DNA from: Streptomyces sp. JH14
GTDB taxonomy: Bacteria; Actinomycetota; Actinomycetes; Streptomycetales; Streptomycetaceae
Reading direction: 5' to 3'
Assembly (NCBI RefSeq): GCF_029428675.1
Contig: NZ_JAJNEL010000001.1
Coordinates: 6,448,001 to 6,512,000, forward strand
DNA length: 64,000 nt
A program made the position numbers and the translations under genes. The notes beneath the pieces are model-generated. The model ran no database searches. It saw only the letters and a list, made by a program, of their open reading frames with translations, and was not told the origin of the DNA. This document shows positions 53,698-61,902 of the stretch, one piece after another (position 1 is the first letter of the stretch; each line of letters opens with the position of its first letter).

Positions 53698-54911
53698 GAG
53701 AGCCGCTCCAGGACCATCGCCATGCCCTGGCCGCCGCCGACGCACATGGTCTCCAGGCCGAACTGCTTGTCGTGCCACCGCAGCGAGTTGATCAGGGTGC
53801 TGGTGATGCGCGCGCCGGTCATGCCGAACGGGTGACCGATCGCGATCGCGCCGCCGTTGACGTTCAGCTTGTCCTCGGGGATGCCGAGCTCGCGCGCCGA
53901 GCCGATCACCTGGGAGGCGAACGCCTCGTTGATCTCGACCAGGTCGATGTCGTCGATGGTCAGGCCGGCCAGGGCGAGTGCCCGGCGGGAGGCCTCGACC
54001 GGCCCGAGGCCCATGACCTCGGGGGAGAGGCCGGAGACACCGGTGCTCACCACCCGGGCCAACGGGGTGAGGCCGAGCTGCTTGGCCTTGGTGTCGGACA
54101 TGACCACCAACGCCGCGGCTCCGTCGTTGAGCGGGCAGCAGTTGCCCGCGGTGACGGTGCCGTCCGGCCGGAACACCGGCCGCAGCGCGGACACGGCCTC
54201 GAGGGTGACGCCGGCGCGGGGGCCGTCGTCGGTGCTTGTCACCGTGCCGTCGGCCAGCGTCACCGGGGTGATGTCGCGTGCCCAGAAGCCGCTGGCTATC
54301 GCGGCCTCGGCCAAGTTCTGGCTGCGCACGCCGAACGCGTCCTGGTCCGCCCGGCTGATGCCCGCGTGCTGGGCGACGTTCTCCGCGGTCTGCCCCATCG
54401 TGATGTACAGGTCGGGCAGGAGGCCCTCGGTGCGCGGGTCGACCCACGTCTGACCCCCGCCGGCGAGCTTGTCGGTGCGAGCCTGCGCCTCGTCGAAGAG
54501 CGTGTTCTGGGTGTCGGGCATGCCGTCGGCGTTGCCCTTGAAGTACCGGCTGACGGTCTCGACACCTGCCGAGATGAAGACCTGGCCCTCACCGGCCCTG
54601 ATCGCGTGCAGGGCCATTCGGGTGGTCTGCAGGCTGCTTGAGCAGTAGCGATTGACGGTGACACCGGGCAGGTGGTCCATCCCGGCGAGGACGGCTACCG
54701 CGCGTCCGAGGTTGTTGCCGGCTTCGCCGGCGGGCTGACCGCAGCCAAGGATCAGGTCATCGATGTCGCGGGGGTCCAGGCCGGGTACCTTCGCCAGGGC
54801 GGCTTGCACCATCTGGGCGGTCAGGTCGTCGGGGCGCATCTCCTTGAGGGATCCTTTGACGGCTCGTCCGATCGGAGACCTGGCGGTCGAGACGATCACT
54901 GCCTCGGGCAT
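53694..54911 (-). CDS. Acetyl-CoA acyltransferase (thiolase)
   Basis: A 405-residue degradative thiolase with the full triad: VNRYCSSSLQTTRMALHAIR with the nucleophile Cys, GGAIAIGHPFGMTGARITST with His, and ETMCVGGGQGMAMVLERLS with the second Cys. It starts MPEAVIVSTARSPIGRAVKG. It should perform the thiolytic cleavage of a 3-ketoacyl-CoA. It is followed by the SDR with a 4-bp overlap, and the VOC gene lies 97 bp upstream. Confidence 0.95.
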   Translation of the reverse strand: MPEAVIVSTARSPIGRAVKGSLKEMRPDDLTAQMVQAALAKVPGLDPRDIDDLILGCGQPAGEAGNNLGRAVAVLAGMDHLPGVTVNRYCSSSLQTTRMALHAIRAGEGQVFISAGVETVSRYFKGNADGMPDTQNTLFDEAQARTDKLAGGGQTWVDPRTEGLLPDLYITMGQTAENVAQHAGISRADQDAFGVRSQNLAEAAIASGFWARDITPVTLADGTVTSTDDGPRAGVTLEAVSALRPVFRPDGTVTAGNCCPLNDGAAALVVMSDTKAKQLGLTPLARVVSTGVSGLSPEVMGLGPVEASRRALALAGLTIDDIDLVEINEAFASQVIGSARELGIPEDKLNVNGGAIAIGHPFGMTGARITSTLINSLRWHDKQFGLETMCVGGGQGMAMVLERLS

Positions 54912-55008
54912 GGAACTGACTCCTAGTCAACAGAAGGCGTGGTCACTGCACGGGGGGAAGGGGTTGGACCTCTGGGTGCCAGGCTTGTCGCCGGGCTACC
55001 CGGAGGGG

Positions 55009-55533
55009 TCATTCGCCCCAGGCGCGCTGCTCGACGAACTCGAGGTACTCCAGGAGCACGCCGTCGGGGTCGCGGAAGCAGACGACCCGGACCTTGGTGA
55101 CACCCAGGGTCAGCTCCTTGGGCTCGCTCAGCAGCGGCACGCCGTGCTCCTTGAGCCGGGCCAGCTCCTCGTCCATGTTGTCGACGCGGATGGCGACGCG
55201 GGAGAGACCGACGTTGCGCGGGTTCCGCTCGACCGGGGGCAGGTTGTCGTCCCACTCGAGCAGGTCGATGTATCCGCCGGAGCGGTGCGTACCGAAGTAG
55301 AGGAAGCAGCCGCGGTAGTCGCCGGAGCCCTCGTAACCCAGCAGCTCTGCGATCTGCTTGCCGTCGCCGGGGCGGGAACGGCCCTCACCGGGACGGATGT
55401 CGGAGGACTCCCGGCCGCCGCCGGCGGTGCCGGCGTTCGAACTTGTCAGCGGGGTCATCCCGAGGACCTTGGTGTAGAAGTCGTAGGACTTGTCGAAGTC
55501 CGAGCAGACGACGTTGAAGTGGAAGAACTGCAT
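55009..55533 (-). CDS. VOC-family (glyoxalase-like) protein
   Basis: A 174-residue protein starting MQFFHFNVVCSDFDKSYDFY, with a good AAAGG site. Two beta-alpha-beta-beta-beta units are visible (YTKVLGMTPL; LSRVAIRVDNMDEELARLKE). A loop rich in Gly, Arg and Asp separates them. Metal-ligand candidates are His5, Glu (DLLEWD) and Glu near the C-terminus (LLEYLEF). Family members include epimerases, dioxygenases and glyoxalases. In an acyl-CoA pathway an epimerase of a branched CoA ester is a plausible role, but that is inference. Confidence 0.88.
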   Translation of the reverse strand: MQFFHFNVVCSDFDKSYDFYTKVLGMTPLTSSNAGTAGGGRESSDIRPGEGRSRPGDGKQIAELLGYEGSGDYRGCFLYFGTHRSGGYIDLLEWDDNLPPVERNPRNVGLSRVAIRVDNMDEELARLKEHGVPLLSEPKELTLGVTKVRVVCFRDPDGVLLEYLEFVEQRAWGE

Positions 55534-55627
55534 CGTGGAGCCTTTCGTCGGTCGGGTGGGGCCGGCCCGCTGGCGCGAGGGGGCCACTGCTGAACGGCGA
55601 CCGCTGTCGGAGCGGTTCGCGTGCGGG

Positions 55628-56452
55628 TCAGGCGAAGACACCGCTCTCGTCGAGGTGCATGCCGGGGCCGAGGACGTAGCCGCCGTCGAGCAGGACCGTC
55701 TCGCCGGTCATGTACGCGCACGAGGGGGAAGCCATGAACACGATCAGGCCGCCGACCTCTTCGGCGGTTCCGGCCCGCTTGAGCGGCACGGCGTGCGCCA
55801 GCTGGTCGACGTGGCTGCTGTCGCCGTGCAGTTCGGCCTCCACGAAGCCGGCAGTGTTGATCATGCCGGGGGCGACCGCGTTGACGGTGACCCCGTGCTC
55901 GGCCCACTCCAGTGCCAGCGAACGGGTCAGGGCGATCACGCCGTAGCGGGCGCTGGTCGAGTGGGCGAGCCCGCGGGAGGGGCGCAGCGCGGCGGCGGTG
56001 GTCACGTTCACGATCCGCCCCGCCTCACCACGTTCCACCGCGGCCCGGGTGAACCGCTGGGAACAGATGAACGTCCCGTTCAGGTTCAGATCGACCACCG
56101 AACGCCAGCCCCGCACCGACATCTCCAGCGCGGGCTTCGGGAACTGACCACCGGCATTGTTGACCAGCACGTCCAGACCGCCCCAGGCGGCCTCGATCTC
56201 GGCGAAGGCCTGGTTGACCGACTCCTCGTCACGGATGTCGGCGACCACCTGCATCGCTTCGGCACCGAGCTCCTGCAGCTCAGCGACCACCTTCTCCAGG
56301 AGCTCCGGACGACGGCCGAGCACCGCGACCTTCGCTCCGGACCGGGCGAATCCGAGCGCCGTGGCCCGTCCGATCCCGGTGCCACCGCCGGTCACCAGCA
56401 CCCGGGCGTCCTGAAGGCCACCAATCACCGTGTCCGTAGCTGCCTGCGTCAT
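55628..56452 (-). CDS. Short-chain dehydrogenase/reductase (SDR), 274 aa
   Basis: An AGGAGG five bases before the ATG makes the start clear. It has RVLVTGGGTGIGRATALGFA, VLVNNAGGQFPKPALEMS, NVTTAAALRPS and STSARYGVIALTRSLA. The YxxxK motif is altered: the usual Tyr-x-x-x-Lys reads STSARYGV, so Ser replaces Tyr and the Lys is Arg. That may impair catalysis, as in 2,4-dienoyl-CoA reductase-like SDRs, which use other residues. It leads the 56.5-47.2 kb transcription unit; the promoter region upstream is AT-rich. Confidence 0.92.
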   Translation of the reverse strand: MTQAATDTVIGGLQDARVLVTGGGTGIGRATALGFARSGAKVAVLGRRPELLEKVVAELQELGAEAMQVVADIRDEESVNQAFAEIEAAWGGLDVLVNNAGGQFPKPALEMSVRGWRSVVDLNLNGTFICSQRFTRAAVERGEAGRIVNVTTAAALRPSRGLAHSTSARYGVIALTRSLALEWAEHGVTVNAVAPGMINTAGFVEAELHGDSSHVDQLAHAVPLKRAGTAEEVGGLIVFMASPSCAYMTGETVLLDGGYVLGPGMHLDESGVFA

Positions 56453-56583
56453 CGATCCTCCTGGGTCTTGTTCCCGTGCGCCGGGATGCTCTGCATGGCT
56501 TCGCCGACGCGCTCGGGGCTGTGAGCCCGCCGGTGCGTCATTGCTCTGCCACACTGGCGTACATCTTCGTAAAATGTAAGTGG

Positions 56584-56623
56584 TTGTCAAAAGATCTCAA
56601 CATTTATTTGAAGATGATCGTCA
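56584..56623. promoter_or_regulatory. Candidate operator before the SDR-led operon
   Basis: TTGTCA (56584-56589) and TCGTCA (56618-56623) are 34 bp apart in an AT-rich stretch, 132-171 bp upstream of the SDR start. The word AAAATGTAAGTGGTTGTCAA resembles AAAATACAAATGATTGTCAG before the binding-protein gene. Confidence 0.45.
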
Positions 56624-56655
56624 CAATGGGCTCGACCGTGCGACCCGACGCTCGG

Positions 56656-58272
56656 TCAGGAGGGGGTGCCGGCGCCCTGTCGCCGTTCCCGATCGCGGAG
56701 TTCGGCCTTCTTGACCCGGTTGGTCCCTTCTGTCATCGGAAGGGACTCGAGGAACTCGACGTAGCGAGGAACCATGAAGCTCGCGGCCTTCGCCGCGACG
56801 TGCGCGATCAGTCCCGCCTCGTCGACCTCCGCGCCCGCGCGCCGGACGACGAACACCTTGATGTCCTCCTCACTCAGCTCGGAGGGAACGCCGATCGCGG
56901 CGCAGCCGGTCACGTCGGGATGGTCGAGGACCTCGCGCTCGACCTCGAAGGAGGAGACGTTCTCACCACGTCGACGGATGGCGTCCTTCGCGCGGTCGAC
57001 GAAGTAGAAGCGCCCGTGATCGTCGTAGCGGAACGCGTCCCCGGTGTGGAACCAGCCGTTGCGCCAGGCTTCAGCGGTGGCGTCGGGACGGCCGAGGTAG
57101 CCGGCGTTCAGGGTCCACGGAACGTCGGTGCGGCACACCAGCTCGCCGACCTGTCCGGGTCCCAGTGGCTGGTCGTGCTCGTCGACGACGCGCACCCGGT
57201 AGCCCGGATGCCCCGAGCGCACCTGACCACAGCTGCGCCAGTCCTCGACCGACCAGTCGCTGACGAGCGGGATGCTCACCTCGGTCATGTTGAAGCTGGT
57301 GCACACCCGCACGCCGAACCTCACCCCGAAGTCACGGTGCTCCGCGACGAGCGGCACCATCAGGACCTCGGCGAGGTGGTTCTCCGCGTCGTGCTCGGTC
57401 GCCGGCGCCTGGTGAAGGATCGCGGCCATGGCTGAGACCAGGCCCACCGTGGTGCAGCCGTACCTCTCGACATCGGTCCAGAAGGCCGAAGCGCTGAACA
57501 CGTGCCGAATGACGGTCGGCGCGCCGTACTCGATGCCCAGGCAGACGAACAGGCGCCCGCCGATGTGGTTCGGCGGGAACGGCCCGTAGATGACCTTGTC
57601 GCGGTTCAGCGTTCCGTCAGGGAAGGTACCCATGGCGGTGGCGTGCACCTGGCCCCAGGGAACCAGGACGCCCTTGGACGTCCCGGTCGTCCCCGAGGTG
57701 TAGATGACCGCGGCGAGGTCTGAGGCCGCGGGACGGTGACTTCGTGCGGGTGAAGGTGAGGACGTCAACCTGCCCTGCTGAGCAAGCTCGGAGAGGCCGA
57801 TGATCGAGGCCTCACCCAGCCGGAGACCGGGAGGCCGTTCGCCGCGGACGATCACGGCCCTCAGCCGCGCCGCCACCGCGGTGAGCTCCGGACTCCGTTG
57901 CAGCTCGTGAAGGAGCCCGGCCTCGATGATGAGCACCTGTGCGGTGGAGTCGCTGAGGATGTGTTCGAGCATGCGTCCCCGGTACCGGGTGCCGATCGGG
58001 ACCTCCACCGCGTCCAGCGCCGCGAGCGCGAACCAGATCCGGTAGGTGTCGATCGAGTGCGGCAGCATCGTGGCGACTGTGCTGCCAGGGCTGACGCCCA
58101 GCTCTTCGAGCCGGTCGGCCAACGCGCTCGCGTCAGCATGGAGTTCGGCGTAGGTGATCCGAGCTCCGGTCTCGGCCTCGACCAGGCAGGTCCTGGTCGG
58201 TTCGGTGACGGCCCGCTCGGCGAGGACGACCGGGGTCGTACGGGCGCCGAGCCCGTCGGGAGACAGATCCAT
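56656..58272 (-). CDS. CaiC-like acyl-CoA ligase (AMP-binding), copy 2
   Basis: A 538-residue ANL ligase with YTSGTTGTSKGVLVPWGQ, FNMTEVSIPLVSDWSVEDWR, GWFHTGDAFRYDDHGRFYFV and NRVKKAELRDRERRQ. It keeps all motifs for adenylate and CoA-ester formation. Its 3' third shares long exact DNA stretches with copy 3 (including 92 identical bases, 57029-57120). It lies 102 bp downstream of the decarboxylase-like gene and ends the transporter-led unit. Confidence 0.93.
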   Translation of the reverse strand: MDLSPDGLGARTTPVVLAERAVTEPTRTCLVEAETGARITYAELHADASALADRLEELGVSPGSTVATMLPHSIDTYRIWFALAALDAVEVPIGTRYRGRMLEHILSDSTAQVLIIEAGLLHELQRSPELTAVAARLRAVIVRGERPPGLRLGEASIIGLSELAQQGRLTSSPSPARSHRPAASDLAAVIYTSGTTGTSKGVLVPWGQVHATAMGTFPDGTLNRDKVIYGPFPPNHIGGRLFVCLGIEYGAPTVIRHVFSASAFWTDVERYGCTTVGLVSAMAAILHQAPATEHDAENHLAEVLMVPLVAEHRDFGVRFGVRVCTSFNMTEVSIPLVSDWSVEDWRSCGQVRSGHPGYRVRVVDEHDQPLGPGQVGELVCRTDVPWTLNAGYLGRPDATAEAWRNGWFHTGDAFRYDDHGRFYFVDRAKDAIRRRGENVSSFEVEREVLDHPDVTGCAAIGVPSELSEEDIKVFVVRRAGAEVDEAGLIAHVAAKAASFMVPRYVEFLESLPMTEGTNRVKKAELRDRERRQGAGTPS

Positions 58273-58374
58273 CCGCGGAGTTCCTTCTCTCGTGTCCGGC
58301 TTCGGGCAGCCGGACGACAGGTCGATGCATGCCGAGAGGCTGACCGCGCTATCGGTGCGGAGAAGCTGACCGCA

Positions 58375-59220
58375 CTATCGGCGCGGGAACACCGGCGAGG
58401 TGGACGGGCTCGCCTCGGCAGCCGTGTCGTATCTGTGCAGCACGCGGCCGTGCTTGAGTACGGAGTCGAACCGGCCGTAGGTGGCGTGGACCATCCGGTT
58501 GACCGGCAGCGCGGCCCAAGGGTCAGCCGGGGACCGCGAGTCGAAGGAGAGGCTGCCCGGCCCGCTGAACAGCATCGGACGCCCGTCGCTGCCGAGATGG
58601 ACACTGCTCTCGATCGTCACCTCGACCAGCTCGCACACCTCCGGCGCAGCGCCCTGCTCCGGGCTGGGGATGACCTTGAGGAAGACCATCGGGACATCCT
58701 CGCCACCACGCGGCACCAGCGGATCCCGCGGCCTGATCACGCCGGTGGCGATTCGGTTGAGACCCGCCGGCCGGTCGACGTGGCAGCTGATCACAGCGTT
58801 CGCGCGGGTGAAGCCGATGTCGCCGAGGAGCTTCGGTGCACCCCAGATCTCGCGCCCGGCGATCAGGCCGACATCACCGGTCACGATCAGGTACGGGCAG
58901 TACAGCACCCGGCGCCCCTCCCACAGGCAGGAGATCGCCAGGATCGCCTCCCGGTACGGACCCAGCGTGGAGAACGTGAAGTCGGCGAACATCACCCTGG
59001 CCCGGGCCGGCTCGTGAGCCAGGACCAGACCCTCGGGCACGAGAGCCGCTGCCGCAGCGCTGTCGGTCTCGAAGTCGAACGTCGCCATCTCGGTGCCGCG
59101 GAAGTAGTGCGGGGGCGGGTCGATGTTCGTGCCGCTCACCGGTCCGGTGTACCCGAAACGATCGACGCTCAGCGTGCCCGGACGCCCGGCGCCCGCAGAC
59201 GAGGGGATGGTGGGAACCAC
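58375..59220 (-). CDS. Acetoacetate decarboxylase-family protein
   Basis: A 281-residue protein. It contains LIVTGDVGLIAGREIWGAPK, with Lys130 matching the Schiff-base lysine of acetoacetate decarboxylase. In the clostridial enzyme a second Lys precedes it or follows it; here the next residues are LLG. FTRANAVISCHVDRPAGLN and YGRFDSVLKHGRVL follow. Family members are decarboxylases or aldolase-dehydratases of beta-keto or alpha-keto acids. It lies 2 bp downstream of a ligase gene and upstream of another. It may process a side product or ring-opened keto acid. Confidence 0.9.
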   Translation of the reverse strand: MVPTIPSSAGAGRPGTLSVDRFGYTGPVSGTNIDPPPHYFRGTEMATFDFETDSAAAAALVPEGLVLAHEPARARVMFADFTFSTLGPYREAILAISCLWEGRRVLYCPYLIVTGDVGLIAGREIWGAPKLLGDIGFTRANAVISCHVDRPAGLNRIATGVIRPRDPLVPRGGEDVPMVFLKVIPSPEQGAAPEVCELVEVTIESSVHLGSDGRPMLFSGPGSLSFDSRSPADPWAALPVNRMVHATYGRFDSVLKHGRVLHRYDTAAEASPSTSPVFPRR

Positions 59221-59222
59221 GA

Positions 59223-60848
59223 TCAGCCCGCCGATCCGCTAGCCGTGAGCGAGCTCGCCTGCTCGCGCCGTTGCGCCTCGAGGGCGCGCAGTTCGGACTT
59301 CTTGACCTTGTTGGTCGCCTCGGTCACCGGCAGCGCGTCGAGGAACTCGATGTACTGAGGCACCATGAACGAGGCTGCCTTCTCCCGTACGTGCTCGGCC
59401 AGGAGCGCCTCGGTCAGCTCCGAGCCGGGACGCTTGACGACGAACACCTTGATGTCCTCCTCACTCAGCTCGGAGGGAACGCCGATCGCGGCGCAGTCGA
59501 TCACGTCGGGATGGTCGAGGACCTCGCGCTCGACCTCGAAGGAGGAGACGTTCTCGCCGCGTCTGCGAATGGCGTCCTTGGTGCGGTCGACGAAGTAGAA
59601 CTGCCCCTGCTCGTCGTACCGGAACGCGTCCCCGGTGTGGAACCAGCCGTTGCGCCAGGCTTCAGCGGTGGCGTCGGGACGGCCGAGGTAGCCGGCGTTC
59701 AGGGTCCACGGCGCGTCGGTGCGACACACCAGCTCTCCGACCTCGCCGGGTCCGAGCGGATTGTCGTCCGCGTCGACGATCCTCAGCTCGTAACCCGGGT
59801 AGCCCGGACGGACCCGACCGCAGCTGCGCCAGTCCTCGAAGTCCCAGCCGCTGTGCAGGGGGATGCTGGTCTCGGTCATGTTGTAGTCGGTGCACACCCG
59901 GACGCCGAAACGCTGCTGGAACCGGTCGTACTCGGCGATCAGTGGCACCATGAGCACGTCATGCAGGGGGTTGTCGGCCTCGTGCTCGTTGACCGGGGTG
60001 TTCCACAGGATCGAGGCCATCGCCGAGACCAACGCCGTGGTCGTGCAGCGGTACTTCTGGATGTCGACCCAGAACGCGGAGGCGCTGAAGGTGTTCCGCA
60101 GGACGACCGGGACGCCGTGCAGAATCCCGAGGCACGGGAACAGCCGGCCACCGACGTGGTTGGGCGGGAACGGCCCGTAGATCACCATGCCGGGTTCGAA
60201 GGTGCCGTCCGGGAACGCGCCGAGCGTGGTCGCGTGGATCTGCCCCCACGGGATCAGCACCCCTTTCGAGGGCCCGGTGGTGCCGGAGGTGTAGAGCACC
60301 ATGGCCAGGTCGTGCGGGGCGACCGCCTCCCGCTCGGGCAGGGGCTCGACGTCGGCGGCCTTGCGCAGGTCGTCCAGGGACCGGACGTCGAAGCCGCCCG
60401 GAACCTCGGCCGTGCCGGCGCCCCTGACGATCACCGTGGCGAGCGTCGGGAGATCGCCGTCGCCGAGAACCGGGGCGAGCTCGGCGAGATGCGCCTCGTC
60501 GACGATCAGGACCCGGGCGCCCGAGTCCTGAAGGATGTGCTTGAGCATCCTGCCGCGGTACTTGGTCCCGATCGGCACCTCCAGCGCGGCCAGGTGCGTC
60601 AGCCCGAACCAGATCCGGTAGGTGTCCACCGAGTGCGGAAGCATGGTGGCCACCGTGTCGCCCGCGCCGACGCCGAGGCCGCGCAGTCCCTGGGCCAGTC
60701 GTCGCGCGTCCTCGTTCAGTTCGTGGAAGGTGACGCTGTGGTCGGTCTCGGCCTCGATGAGGCAGATGTCGCTTCCTGCACGCTGAGCCCGCTCGGCGAG
60801 CAGCGCGGGAAACATCTCGGTGCCCGGTCGATGCTGGGTGTCGTTCAC
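59223..60848 (-). CDS. CaiC-like acyl-CoA ligase (AMP-binding), copy 3
   Basis: A 541-residue ligase. A GTG start (MNDTQHRPGTEMFPALLAER) with AGGAG eleven bases upstream was chosen; an ATG 11 codons later is the alternative. It has YTSGTTGPSKGVLIPWGQ, YNMTETSIPLHSGWDFEDWR, GWFHTGDAFRYDEQGQFYFV and NKVKKSELRALEAQRREQ. LPHSVDTYRIWFGLTHLAAL is close to the other two copies. The start is 17 bp downstream of the permease stop, tying CoA activation to import. Confidence 0.93.
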   Translation of the reverse strand: MNDTQHRPGTEMFPALLAERAQRAGSDICLIEAETDHSVTFHELNEDARRLAQGLRGLGVGAGDTVATMLPHSVDTYRIWFGLTHLAALEVPIGTKYRGRMLKHILQDSGARVLIVDEAHLAELAPVLGDGDLPTLATVIVRGAGTAEVPGGFDVRSLDDLRKAADVEPLPEREAVAPHDLAMVLYTSGTTGPSKGVLIPWGQIHATTLGAFPDGTFEPGMVIYGPFPPNHVGGRLFPCLGILHGVPVVLRNTFSASAFWVDIQKYRCTTTALVSAMASILWNTPVNEHEADNPLHDVLMVPLIAEYDRFQQRFGVRVCTDYNMTETSIPLHSGWDFEDWRSCGRVRPGYPGYELRIVDADDNPLGPGEVGELVCRTDAPWTLNAGYLGRPDATAEAWRNGWFHTGDAFRYDEQGQFYFVDRTKDAIRRRGENVSSFEVEREVLDHPDVIDCAAIGVPSELSEEDIKVFVVKRPGSELTEALLAEHVREKAASFMVPQYIEFLDALPVTEATNKVKKSELRALEAQRREQASSLTASGSAG

Positions 60849-60864
60849 GTCCGTGGTTCTCCTG

Positions 60865-61902
60865 CTAGGTAAGTGGTGCGGACCGAGTCGGTGCCTCGGC
60901 ACGCTTCTGAGTCCGGGCGAGGCGGCCTGCCCGGGGTCGTGCCCTGCGGGTGCCCTTGCGTCCGAGAACCCGGGGGGAGGATCCCTTCAGGCGCCGCCGG
61001 GTACTGGCGACCGGGTCGAGCGCGTCCCGCAACGAGTCGCCGAGGGTGTTGAACGCCAGAACCGTCAGGGCGATCGCGAGGCCGGGCGGGTAGACGCCCG
61101 CCGGGTTGCTCGAGATGAACTGTGCCGCTCGTTGCAGCATGATTCCGAAGCTCGGGTCCGGATACTGCACGCCCAGCCCGACGAACGAGAGGCTCGCCTC
61201 GGCAATGACCGCGAGACCGAGCATGAACGTGGTCTGGATGATGACCGGCTGCATGCAGTTCGGTACGACGTGGCGCAGTGCGGTGCGCCAACTGGGGCTG
61301 CCGAAGGTGACGGCCGCATCGACGTAGACCCGCTCCTTGACCACGAGTACCTGTCCGCGGGTGACGCGAGCGATGCTGGGGGAGAAGACGATGCCGACCG
61401 CGGTCATCGAGTGCACCAGCCCGGGTCCCAGAACCGCCGTGATCCCGATCGCGATGACGATGCCGGGGAACGACAGCAGTGTGTCGGCGATGCGCATCAG
61501 CACCGCGTCGACCCAGCCACCACGCAGGCCGGCCAGCAGGCCGACGGGCACCCCGATCGCCAGCGCCAGGCTCACGGCGATGAAGGCGGCCGTCATCGAC
61601 GCCCGCGCTCCGTGAACCAGGCGCGCCCACACGTCCCGGCCGAGGTCGTCGGTCCCGAGCCAGTGCTGCCACGAGATACCGTTGAACGGTTCGAAGTCCT
61701 GCGCCGAGGGGGAGTACCGCGCGGTCAGCGGCGCGAGGAGGGCCAACCCGGCGAGCAGGATCAGGAAGCACGTCGCCAGCCGCGAGCGGGTGTCACCCCA
61801 CAGGCACTGGTACAGGACGCTGTTACGGCGGCGCCGGGATGACGGACTGGTCTCTGCCGCTGCGGAGGCGACGACCGGAACAGGAGTCTGGATATCGGTC
61901 AT
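60865..61902 (-). CDS. ABC transporter permease (DppC type)
   Basis: A 345-residue membrane protein. A polar N-terminus of about 40 residues precedes the first helix (ATCFLILLAGLALLAPLTAR). The family region GTDDLGRDVWARLVHGARAS and the ATPase-contact loop ARVTRGQVLVVKERVYVDAA are present, then EASLSFVGLGVQYPDPSFG. A basic C-terminal tail follows. It overlaps the upstream permease by 4 bp (ATGA). It pairs with the DppB-type permease to form the channel. Confidence 0.95.
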   Translation of the reverse strand: MTDIQTPVPVVASAAAETSPSSRRRRNSVLYQCLWGDTRSRLATCFLILLAGLALLAPLTARYSPSAQDFEPFNGISWQHWLGTDDLGRDVWARLVHGARASMTAAFIAVSLALAIGVPVGLLAGLRGGWVDAVLMRIADTLLSFPGIVIAIGITAVLGPGLVHSMTAVGIVFSPSIARVTRGQVLVVKERVYVDAAVTFGSPSWRTALRHVVPNCMQPVIIQTTFMLGLAVIAEASLSFVGLGVQYPDPSFGIMLQRAAQFISSNPAGVYPPGLAIALTVLAFNTLGDSLRDALDPVASTRRRLKGSSPRVLGRKGTRRARPRAGRLARTQKRAEAPTRSAPLT

